From a virus: a stretch of DNA of 63,180 nucleotides. The stretch lies in IMG/VR virus record IMGVR_UViG_3300042898_003076, positions 1 to 63,180 of that record. One strand, given 5' to 3'. A model generated the notes under the pieces. The model had not been told where the DNA came from and made no database searches. It worked only from the letters and a program-made list of their open reading frames with translations. Positions 11,301 through 20,900 of the stretch are shown piece by piece. The first letter of the stretch is position 1, and each line of letters starts with the position of its first letter. Both the position numbers and the translations under genes were made by a program.

Positions 11301-11379
11301 TTGACAAGAAATTATAATCAGGTTGATAAGGCTGAAATTGTGGAATGTATTGTTGTATACCTTGAATGTATGTTGCCAT
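8344..11379 (-). CDS. Large putative internal virion protein (1011 aa)
   Basis: The start MATYIQGIQQYIPQFQPYQPDYNF resembles a family I recall as common in Bacteroidota phages: a Q/P/Y-rich N-terminus, then a helical region with a PMMREDNIMKRNEFF-type segment and a GMDLSLQQN motif near residues 70-90. A CxxxxC pair (NCTDKTCDGKYW) lies near residue 130. No enzyme motif is visible. Most of the protein is Lys/Asp/Asn/Tyr-rich and predicted helical with disordered linkers. It is separated by 2 nt from the next gene and by 54 nt, including a palindrome, from the previous one. Family membership is from memory; function is unknown. By context it is an internal virion or tail-associated protein. Confidence 0.75.
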   Translation of the reverse strand: MATYIQGIQQYIPQFQPYQPDYNFLSNVLQTKQSQYDQNYKEISKTYGTLLNSPMMREDNIMKRNEFFKMIDNDIKRISGMDLSLQQNTDSANKVFDSFFQNKDLVHDMTYTKEYQKQLEIANNYKNCTDKTCDGKYWDVGVNALHYKADEYKKADKGSAMSMSAGKYVAQINMQEKTVDYLKDLLGKGGDKGAFGIENVTWSKDGRYMITTKNGANLSIPFQQLIQAQYGKDQRVIDMYNTQAYVNRKGFVQQNAERFGSEDAAEDEYFRSLDVQYQNAQIQNEEAQAEQNAIRNRKNVMEESIKKNGSTGNDPLAKNYYAANVDSAIAKQVADYHAQTADVAKSFFEAGEDRSARRQRADGLYARSIMNKELNESAVRAVAMTGSVDVKEDPYAMKHYDFSLQMSKLQKQYDLMDRNNKHNQIYDLNKQKALLEYKKKGSAIGQENQGLYLDRYKGTTDPTAINESAEIQQQYQTEKKTVDQSATAYADGYANTLAGLVQDPKASTAEKEYAKTVLEKIYNVAKKDANGKYTSAGYDKSTGRFIDPYGNEHSTATGISSFYNANYLYNNAKKWTDLSKGIPTHDSYITGQGKALEDNYVTKQRELDATTGAWQNNNKNLKAWGTTKLSSSDLADWNELFTSDNRLKTPEEYKVDYMRKNPGTDAEDAMDAYDDMNKEYDKFYNQGNTTGKDVDGNPVPLVISTHGSSSFNMLGGGRSAGGSVMYDFNSDNVASLGNRGLNTIYDDALKPGGMFTLGNKETVKEAEGQTQADKTTAETAMKVLIQDLRAGKLTKTEADFVKGQIAYMDIALSDRNTVGAHIIPPANWLKNYKGTGDNPTWADDPRLISEGIGVYANKKTAKNAFTESFKMKPYDYIINHMDVPISDPNGGDFVINKRDANGNVTVIGDFYGYDGSRDKAGNLLLKPLPNSKTYNSNIGGENLYNSINVSVQEMAKANQIYKQSNGRMIKEPSQLPEIQDMLRVAAGGEERPMDVNEIFMRGVEQSLSGQK

Positions 11380-11433
11380 GTTTATTCTGTAAATTTAAAA
11401 AAAAATCTATAAAGTTTAATAAACTTTAAAAGT
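11380..11433 (-). promoter_or_regulatory. Intergenic spacer with 17-bp palindrome (AAAGTTTA / TAAACTTT)
   Basis: The 54-nt spacer between two giant genes holds a perfect inverted repeat with 8-bp arms and a 1-nt centre at 11411-11427, followed on the minus strand by ATAGA and a run of nine T. It could act as a weak intrinsic terminator for the upstream 1179-aa gene, or as a binding site or promoter element for the next gene. The same half-site occurs in three other intergenic spacers of this window. Confidence 0.4.
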
Positions 11434-14400
11434 TTATGTTGCTTGTCCATCATTGTATCCATAAGGGTTTACATTATAACTTGGGATAATACCTTTTGAC
11501 GCTTTAAGCCACTCATCTGTTTCATCAGTCTTAGGTTTTGTACCAGCCATAGTCTTTGCCATGTCGTAAGCAATTGTCATACCTTTTTCATTTCTCAAGT
11601 TCTCGTTCTTCTCTAAGATCTGATTAAAGTAATCATTAACAGTCATTTGCTTAGAATAATCAGGTTTAATATCTCTAGGGTTTTTAAAGTAGAACATACC
11701 TGTTGGATCAAGAGCAAACTGTGGATTTAACTGATTGATATTGTAGATGTTAGCTCTGTTTGTAAACGCATTTGCTAATTGGTTAACACCAGCATTACGT
11801 CCAAACTTTCTCTCAGTTTTAACAACATCATCTGCTGTTATATTGCTTTCATAGTCTTTTGTTCTACGCGCTGCTTCTCCTTGATTAAATGCATTAAACA
11901 TAGCAGCATTTTGTGCAGCTTGTGCATTTCCTATACGTACATTTTCTCCTTCAGTTCTAGCAGCTGTGTCTGCAATAGCAGCAAGTGCTTGTCCTTGTAA
12001 TTGACCTAGTCTAGCATTATATTGTCTAGGGTCACCAAACTGTGCTAAGTTTTGTGCAGCTATATTAAACTGCTCACCTATTTTTTGGTATTGTCTTTCA
12101 GGACTCAAATACTGTACATTAGGTGTAGTAAAAGCAGGTTTAGCTGACCAAACAGGAGAGCGTTTTACACCTAAGTAATCAGCCATAAGATTTGCACCTT
12201 TTAAAGTATCTTGTACTGTAAATCTTGCAGGAACATTAGGTACTCTAGGTTGTTTTAGATTTTCAGCATATACACCTGGATCTGTATAAGTTTGTTTTTT
12301 ACCATCTCCTTTTACTGGAAGCGTTTCTGATACTCCTTTCTTTGGAGCTCTTTGATCAACAAGTGCATCCCAACGTTTACCAAGAAGGGCATCAAACTTG
12401 CCATCTTTAGGCATGCCATATTTAGTATGCAGTTCAGCTACTTTAGGACCCCAATCTTTATGTTTAGCAAGATGATATTGGAACTCTTTGTTTTGTTCTG
12501 TTGGATCAGCTGATTGAGGTGTAAAGCCCGTTTCTTTAGCAAACTCTTGCCATTGCTCTTCTGTGTATTTTGACGGAGCATCAGCACCTTTATAAGGTGT
12601 AACTAGTAGAGGAGTTTCTTTTTGTACAGGTCCGTATGTTCCGTCTGAATACTTAAGTCTCCAATTACCAGATTTTGTACTATGTTGCCATATACCTTTT
12701 CCTTTTGCTTCTGTAGTTTTACCACCATCTTCATAAGTTTTTAGAGCACCCCCCATTCTATATTCACCAAGTGAATGTATAAGCACTCTCCTCTTACCAG
12801 TTGAACCACCTTCTTTAAAGTCTTCATCTGTTTCTTCAACCATTGAAGATTTTTTTACAACAGCTTTTTTAACTTCAGTGTTTGATTCAGTAGCTTTTTC
12901 AGGAGCACCTTTTAGTAATGCTTCATTTTGTTTAAGCCCTTCTGCATCAGCTGTAGTTGTAGCAGTTGTAACAGGTGCAGCAGTAGAAGTATTTGCAGGT
13001 TTTCCTATATCACCTGCTATAGTTGATTGATCTGCAGCTTGTCTATACGGTGCTAATTGATCAGGATGTGCTTTTAACCAATTAACTTGAGCTTGTTTTT
13101 TTTCTGCAGAATATGGGCTTAATAAATCAGCTTGATATTCTTCTTGACTTTTATAAGCTTTAGGTTCTTTGATTATACCTTGTTTTTTTGTTTTTAAATT
13201 ATTAACATGATTAACAATGTCTTGTTGTTTTTTTCTTAAACTTACAATCTGATCTTTTACAGTAGACAAAGAAGGTTCAAGAGCCATTACCCAAGAAGGT
13301 TGAGTCTCATAATCCTTTTTAAGATTTTGCATCCAAGAAATTGTGTTGTTAATTTCTTTGTCATAGTTTTCTATTTCTTTGTTGTACTTTTCAATAGAGC
13401 TATTTACAGCTTTGAGATTTTCTTTTTTGTACATCTCTTTTCTTTCATAAGCTACTCTAGGTTCAGCATAGCTAGCAAAGTCTGCAGCAAGAGCTTGTGA
13501 TCCTTTAGGTATACCAAGCCAGTTTGTAGCACTTATTGATAGTTCATCCATCAAATCTTGTTGTGCTTCTTTAGCTTGTTCTTCTTTTACCCATTGGTCT
13601 ATTTGATTGTACTTGTCTTGTCCTGTTTGTGTAGAAGTTTGTACTGCTTGTGGGATACCAAAAGCATTTTGTAATTGTGAAGATGCACCAGGATATAATT
13701 CTTGATCCATCATTTGATTTATGAAACCCGCTTGTGCTCTAGGTAAGTATCCTCCTGGAGCAAAGTAATCTATATTTCCACCATATTTTACCATACCTTC
13801 TATTGCATAATTCATACCAGGTTGCTGATCAAGGTTGCCTGTTTTATACGGGTTTTGTGTACCTGTTGCCATACCTGATTCTACATTACTTCCTTGTCTA
13901 CCAATTTCATTAGCTTGTACTGCAGTAACAGCATTATCATAAACGCTACCGTCTTTCATTTGTTGCTTAAGGTTCAACATTTCTCTTGCATTACCAAATG
14001 CTTGAGCGCCTCTTAAGCCACCAAGAATACCTTCAGCTTTTGCTATACCAGATATACCAGCTTTCTTCTTTTTTGTCATCTCCCAATCTTGGTACTTGCC
14101 TGTTAGTCCTTTACCTTCAATTCCTTCAACACCAGCTATTCCTTCTGTACCTTCTTTTGTGTCTACATTTGCATAAGCATCTGATGCTCCGGCATTAGGA
14201 GAATACTCACTAAACTTTGGTAGCATTTTACTCTGAGTGTTTTTACCCCACTCTGCTTTAGGGAGAGGTCCACCAAAGCGAGACATGTTATCTGCTTCTG
14301 CTGTTTCATCATCACCCTGGCCAGGATTCTCTTGTACAAATTGAGCAGGATCAATTTCCATCTCTTCTAAGTACGGCATACCTACTTGTGGCATACCTTG

Positions 14401-14973
14401 AGGAAAACCTTTCATTGACTCTTGATAAATTGCAAGTTTAGCAAGCTTAAGATTGTTATTAGCAATCATTAACTCTGCAGTTTCTCTTTGCAAGTCATCA
14501 GTATTAGGATCAGCTAATATTTTTTTGTATTTGCTTGTATCATACTTCTTAGCAATTTCAGCTGGAGTGTATCCGCCTTTTTTAAAAGGCATACCAAACT
14601 GTGCTAATATAGTAGGATCTTTTATTCTCATCTTGGCTGTATCGGAGAAGATAAATGAATCACTTGGTAAGAACAACGGTGTTCCGCCTGAGTGATGACG
14701 TTTTCCTCCAATGATAAAAGTACTTGGTATACCACCTTTATCTGGGATCATTGCAATCTCATCTTTTTCAGCTTCAAGATTTGCCATGTGTCTAGGTACA
14801 GGTTTTAAAGTTTTGTTTACTTCTGTAGCCGGTTCAGACATTTTACCAGCCATAATAGGCCAAGGCATTACGTTAGAATTAAAACCTAGACCGGCTCTCA
14901 AGCCGTTTAGTTTTACTTCCGCACCTGATTTGGCTTGTGGAAGTTTTGTTATAATTACTCTTCTCTTTTTCAT
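11434..14973 (-). CDS. Giant structural protein with GGxLPKAQ-type motifs (1179 aa)
   Basis: The N-terminus (MKKRRVIITKLPQAKSG) is basic. Residues about 60-140 contain ANLEAEKDEIAMIPD, then a HHSGGTPLFLPSDSFIFSD block and a GYTPAEIAKKYD block. I recall this arrangement from large Bacteroidota phage proteins. Gly-rich LPKA-type motifs recur (GGPLPKAEWG, PGGYLPRAQAG). The middle has a charged coiled-coil stretch (about residues 480-570) and Thr/Ala linkers. Around residues 735-860 lies a GGALKTYEDGG element, then a WRLKYSDGTYGPVQKET stretch and a helical part reminiscent of a peptidoglycan-binding module (weak). It abuts the 2362-aa gene upstream (1-nt gap). It is probably a tail- or capsid-internal component made in concert with that protein, with which it shares motifs. 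No catalytic residues are assigned. Confidence 0.75.
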   Translation of the reverse strand: MKKRRVIITKLPQAKSGAEVKLNGLRAGLGFNSNVMPWPIMAGKMSEPATEVNKTLKPVPRHMANLEAEKDEIAMIPDKGGIPSTFIIGGKRHHSGGTPLFLPSDSFIFSDTAKMRIKDPTILAQFGMPFKKGGYTPAEIAKKYDTSKYKKILADPNTDDLQRETAELMIANNNLKLAKLAIYQESMKGFPQGMPQVGMPYLEEMEIDPAQFVQENPGQGDDETAEADNMSRFGGPLPKAEWGKNTQSKMLPKFSEYSPNAGASDAYANVDTKEGTEGIAGVEGIEGKGLTGKYQDWEMTKKKKAGISGIAKAEGILGGLRGAQAFGNAREMLNLKQQMKDGSVYDNAVTAVQANEIGRQGSNVESGMATGTQNPYKTGNLDQQPGMNYAIEGMVKYGGNIDYFAPGGYLPRAQAGFINQMMDQELYPGASSQLQNAFGIPQAVQTSTQTGQDKYNQIDQWVKEEQAKEAQQDLMDELSISATNWLGIPKGSQALAADFASYAEPRVAYERKEMYKKENLKAVNSSIEKYNKEIENYDKEINNTISWMQNLKKDYETQPSWVMALEPSLSTVKDQIVSLRKKQQDIVNHVNNLKTKKQGIIKEPKAYKSQEEYQADLLSPYSAEKKQAQVNWLKAHPDQLAPYRQAADQSTIAGDIGKPANTSTAAPVTTATTTADAEGLKQNEALLKGAPEKATESNTEVKKAVVKKSSMVEETDEDFKEGGSTGKRRVLIHSLGEYRMGGALKTYEDGGKTTEAKGKGIWQHSTKSGNWRLKYSDGTYGPVQKETPLLVTPYKGADAPSKYTEEQWQEFAKETGFTPQSADPTEQNKEFQYHLAKHKDWGPKVAELHTKYGMPKDGKFDALLGKRWDALVDQRAPKKGVSETLPVKGDGKKQTYTDPGVYAENLKQPRVPNVPARFTVQDTLKGANLMADYLGVKRSPVWSAKPAFTTPNVQYLSPERQYQKIGEQFNIAAQNLAQFGDPRQYNARLGQLQGQALAAIADTAARTEGENVRIGNAQAAQNAAMFNAFNQGEAARRTKDYESNITADDVVKTERKFGRNAGVNQLANAFTNRANIYNINQLNPQFALDPTGMFYFKNPRDIKPDYSKQMTVNDYFNQILEKNENLRNEKGMTIAYDMAKTMAGTKPKTDETDEWLKASKGIIPSYNVNPYGYNDGQAT

Positions 14974-14974
14974 C

Positions 14975-17900
14975 TTAGTCTAAGTATGTTACTGATCCGC
15001 CAGCTTCCATTATTTGTTGAATCTCGTCTTCTGTTAATTCTTGAATACCTCCTACTTCATACATGCCACCATATCTTTGTTGTTGTACTGAAAGAGGATC
15101 TCTTAAAGCTTGACTTTGATTAAGCCTTTCCATCATCCTTTTATTTTGATCAAAGGGTCCTGTTAACATGTTAGAAGAAGGTGTTCCAAATACATTTCTT
15201 GGAGTATAAGCTGGTCTAGTCGTATTTAATGAAGTATTAAACAGGTTATATCCAGATGTTGTAGGATATCCAGATTGAGCAGGAGGAGGAGCAGGAGCAT
15301 AAGCCATGTTATTAGCAAATGTAGTTCCTGCAGGAGCCGTATAATCAGGATTTTCTGGTATAGCATTTTGTACACCCCATTTCTTTTCTCTTCTCCCTTC
15401 TTCTTTCATCATGCGTTTATTTTGTCTGTTAACTTTCATTCTTTCAAACATGTTCATGTCTTCATAATCTTTTTGTGTAGACGTTCCTTTTGGCTCATCT
15501 GATGTACCATACATAAGTTTAAGGTCTTCTTTAGAGTACCTGCTTATGTTAGGATCATTCATCATATCAGCTTTACCTTTTGCAGAACCTTTTCCTTCTG
15601 CTGGAACTTGTACTTGTTGTCCTGTACGTGGATCAAACACTGTTCTGAATTTCATACTTACTTTACGTGCACCTGGACCAAATAAAGCTTTCTTAGCATT
15701 ATACTCTTGCAAGTAAGTATTTTGTGGGTTGGCCATCAGGTAAGGTAACATGTTCTGCATACCTCTACTCATTCTTCCTACATTATAATCATCATTACCA
15801 AAATTGTCATACATGCTTTGGAAACCAGGAGCAAACTGACCTTGTTGTCTCATCATGTTAGGATAACCTGCTTGTTGCATTTGATTATACATAGCTGATT
15901 TTTGATCATATGCATCGGCTTCATTCCAAAAAGCTTGCTTCTTAGCTAGAGCTTCTGGACTTAGATTATTTGGATTAGCTGATGATGTTGATGCAGAGGA
16001 AGGAGAAGGGAATGTTAATTGAGGCATACCAGCAGCTTTTGTAAAATAATCTAGATGGCGTCTACCATCTTGTGCTTTAGGAATATAAGCTGCACCGTAT
16101 CTTGCCATACCTGATTGTGCTGACTGATCCATAGTATTTCCTATACCTTGATTAGTTGCCATATCAGGAGTTCCTTCTAAAGTTCCACTACCTTTTTTTC
16201 TAGCTTTATACTTTGTATACTGATTAGCAGTTCCAAGAGCAAACATTCCTGTATTATACATGTTAGCACCTATTCCTTTATTTTTATTTTTTAACTGGTC
16301 ATATTTATCTTGAATATCAAACATGTTACCTGCATTCATCATGTTAGGAGCATTGAAGGAATTCATGTTGTAACCATATTCTCCTTCAGGCATCTGATAA
16401 GGATTTTGTGCAAACTGCATGCCAGCTTCACTCATTGTGTTGTTTGGCATATTACCTTGAACACCACTCATAAAGTTATTACCAAGTATTCTTGTGTATT
16501 GATCTTGATCATAGTCAGCAACATTGCCGCCGTCAGCCATGTTAGATATAATGTTTTGTTGAACATTTTGAGGTAAAGCTCTAAATCCAGGATTGTTTAT
16601 ACCACCATCAGCATAATCATAAGGGTCACCGCCTTGTGAAAAAATAGGATAGTCCATCATATTATCTGGGCTCATGAAACCACCAGATTGAAATCCACCA
16701 TATCTTTGTTTTGCAATTACAGGTGTAGGATTATATGAATCATAAGCACCGCTTTTTGTATTATAGACATAATCTTGTGGTGTACCACTTTGACCAGTCT
16801 TATGAAACAGCTGTGCTCCTTCAGGAGTTGTTCCTGCACTGCGTGTCCAAGGATGTGCTTTATTCCACTCTTCTTGTTTTTTTGCCTTATTTATAAGATC
16901 TTGAGTATACGCTTGATCTTTAGGAGCAAGTACATTTTTCTCATACATGTCAGCATCCATAGCAGGTACTGGAGTAGGATTAATTATTTTACCAGGTTGA
17001 GCATAGTACATACCACCATCTTCCATGTATCCACCACAGTTCATACAAGGCATATACATATTATTAGCACCACTAGGAAGACCACCACCCATATCATAAT
17101 GTGCCATCCATGGAGAACCAGAAAAGAAATAATCACTAGTTGGTTGCTGAGGATAAGCAATTCCACCATGCTCATAAAAACCTACTGGTCCTTTAGGAAT
17201 CCAATTAGGTGCATAAAATTCTGATTCTTGTTGACCTGGAGTATCTCCTGCAGTAGGTGCCTGAGGAAATGCTATTCCTCCTTTGTAATATTTTTTCATT
17301 GGGTTTGGGTTATAAAAGTTTCTACCGCGTGGACCAAATAAGGTTTCATTGCGGCGCATTAATTGATTTATACTTGATTTAATATTTTTGTTTGTTTCAC
17401 GTCTGTTTAGTAAAGCTCCACCTCTTCTGTATTCTTCATCTAGTTCATCTAACCAACCACCCATTTTTTTAGATACAACATCAGCATTACCATCAGGTTC
17501 AAACTGTGGTATAAAGTCAGCTGGTATAGCTGCTGTAGAACTAGGAATATCTTTATTGTAAAGTCTCTTCATATCTTTAACCTTTTCTTTCATACCACCT
17601 ATTACAGGCACCATCTTCTTAGTATCGGGGTCCATTCTCCAAGCTATTCTCTTTCCTGCAGTTGTGTCCTTAGGGGTAGTAGGCATTCTTAACTCAGGCT
17701 CTTGTTGCTGAGTAGGTAAACTCATTTGTTTTTGTTGTAAGTAATCTACAATTTCTTGAGGTACTGCTTCTTTTTTCTTGATAGGAGTAAGAGTTCTTTT
17801 AAGAGTTTTTGGAGTAGTTACTTTAGTAGACTCTTTATAAACTATAGGTTGAGTTGGTTTTTTATAATAGGCTTGATCTCCCCACCGACTCCCATTATTT

Positions 17901-20900
17901 TCTGACATTACCCCAAACTTATCTGGACTTATCACATTACCTGTAGTAAAATATCCTATAGGACGAGGTTGACCAGGATAGAATCTATCTTCAGGTCTAA
18001 GATATGCAAACTGCTCATGAAACTCATTTGCGCCTATAAATGGAGGATTAGGATTTGCTGGTATTCCAGGAGCCCAAGTTCCATCCATAATTCTTTTCAT
18101 GCCCTCTATTCCATGATTATACCACGATAAGCTATCATTATAAGCTTGTAATCTAGGATCATTAGGATCAGTAACATAGATAGGAGTTCTTCCACCTTTC
18201 TGCATCTTAGCAGTACCTCCACATTTATGACATGTTGCAATATCAGTTCCACCATCTACTGCTTTCCAAGACCAACCACAACTAGGACAAGTGAGAGTCT
18301 TGTTTAAAAGTGCACCACCTCTTTTTTTGTACATAAAAATTTCATTACCTGGTTGAACCATATTATAACTTCCTGGAATTCTAGGGCTGATGTCTTCTAC
18401 ATAACCTTTGTTTAAAAGGTTTTCGTATCTTTGTCTTCCAAGATCTGTATGACCTGTAGCACCAGAATAAAGTCTTGAGCCTCTTTCTTTAAGAGCTTCA
18501 CTTATAGCTTTATTAATTTCTCCACTATAACCTTGACCCATTAGTTGTTTACCAACGTCTTCAGCTGCAACCGTAAAAGGAAAGTCACCTGATTTAGCTA
18601 ATCCTGGAAACTGTGCATTTCTAAAGTTTGTAGCATCTACATAATCTTTTGCAAAGCCTGGTTTTACACCTTTTAATTCTTGAATACCTTTTAATATATC
18701 AGAAAATTTTGGTGCAGGTTTTCCTACTGGAGATAAATCTATAAAACCTGTAACGTCATCACCTACTTTTACACTAACTCTATTATTTGGATTATTAGCA
18801 CTAAGCTTTACTGGTAATTCTCCTTTTTTAATACCAACTCCTTTTGCAAGTTTTTCATTTGCTTTTTCAACAACTTCTTTTAAGTCAGGAGCTTTAACAC
18901 CTTTTACAAGTTTCTTGCCTACAAATTCATCAGCTTTATTTAAAGCTCTGTCTATTTTTGAACCTTGTAATACATCATAAAGGTGATTAGCAAGTTTTAT
19001 TTTTTCTTCATCATTACCGTGATTAAAAACAGCATCAATAATACGTGTATCAAAATCTTTGTCTTTTAAATTTTTTAATAAGTTATCTGTTGATCCAAAC
19101 TTGTTATAAAAATAATTTGAAACAGCATCTAAGTCATTAAAATTATTAGAGGTTTTAATATTATTAAGTTGAGTGTAATTTTGAATAGGTGTTGTACGTT
19201 GAGTTAATTCTTGTAAAGGTTTAATTATTTTTTTGTCAGCAACGTTTGCTGCAACTTTTGCACCTTTGCTTAATTGTTTTTGTGTAGTCTCTAATGCTTT
19301 CTTTACATAAGGTGATGCTGATTTTATACCAGGAACAGCTGCTGCCATATCTCCTAATCTTTGTAGACTACGCATGCTTGCATCTTTATATTCTTGTGGT
19401 ATTTCATTACCGGTTAAATCAAGCATACCTGCTGCACCAGCCTTGGCAAAATCTTTGTACATCTCAGGATCAAAAACATTTGTTGCTGCATTGTACATGG
19501 ATCTACCTAGAGAAGCTGGATTTATATAGTCTTGAGCTAAGTCTAAATAATTACTTTGTCCCTGTGTAAAATTATCAGGCAAATAACCATGTTGATACAT
19601 GTTAGTTGCTGCAGTAAAAGGATTTGTTAGAACATCTAAAGCTTTTGATTCAAATTTTTGTGGTACTCTTTCTTGTAAGACATCAGGTGTTGATGATTGT
19701 GCAACAGCTCTATTGTGTGCAGCAATCTGTTGTTGTCTCATTGCCGGACCCATTACTCTTGGGTCAAAGTTTGGCATTGGTTTATTAACCTGAGAGTTAT
19801 ACATCTGCGCTTTTGGTAAACCACCACCAAATTTTCTATTCTCTGCTAGGTATCTATTGTGTTGATCAAAGTCTGCTTGAATTTTATTATAGTTTTCAAG
19901 ATAGCGTTTAATCTTTTCTGATTCTCCTTTGGCTTCACCTTTACGTAAAGTGCGTGGCATACTCCATTGATAATAAGTTTTTTCTGCTTCTGATAAATCA
20001 GCTTTATTACCAGCTGTTTTAGCATACTTATCTTGTACAGATCTATTATCTTTTAGAAGGGCCATTGTTGCTATTGCAGCATGTTCTGAATTCCAAGGAT
20101 CATAATTGTCTTTTCTAATACCAGCACTTGCAAGTTTATTAGCTAAACTTTTTTTGCCAAATAAAACATCAGGATTAATTTGTGTAATCCCTTTTGTGTC
20201 ACCAAATCCTAATTTGTCTGATACATATGAGGGTATAGGTAAACCATACTTCCATCTTATAGTCGTATCATCTCCTCCACCTGTTTCTGTTAAAGCTAAT
20301 GCCGCAGCATGTCTTGCATAATTGTTGTATTCATCATCAGACATACCTAATGCATTTGCATAAAGATCTTTGTTTTTTGACAAACTTTGTACAAATGGTT
20401 CATACTCATCTGGATCATAATCAGCACCTTTAGTCTGAATCTTTAAAGGATTCATTTTACTGCCTTCAAGTTTACCTTGTTTCTTAAGATTTTCATAAGT
20501 GTAACCTTGCACCTCTTGAGGAGATGTAATTATACTAAGGGGCATTGAAGAAAATGTAGGGTCAGTTATAGGTGATATTTTTCCAAAATCATAGATGTAT
20601 GGAACACCTTCTGGTGAATAACCTATAACTCTTGCACTATGATTTGTAGGTACAAGACCTTGTTTAACATTATATGATTGACCTTTGCCATAATGTTCAT
20701 CAAGACCTGACTGACCAAAATTAACAAGAGAACCAATAGGAAGATTTTGATTTATCCAATATTTTTGTTGATCTTCTTTTGACATACTTTTTAGCATGTC
20801 TTGTGTTTGTGAAGGATTTTTTATTGGAGCTGCTAAGTTTACTTTAGCACCGGCTTGTTTATATAAACCTGCAAGATGCCAACTATCATAAGAATCTTTA

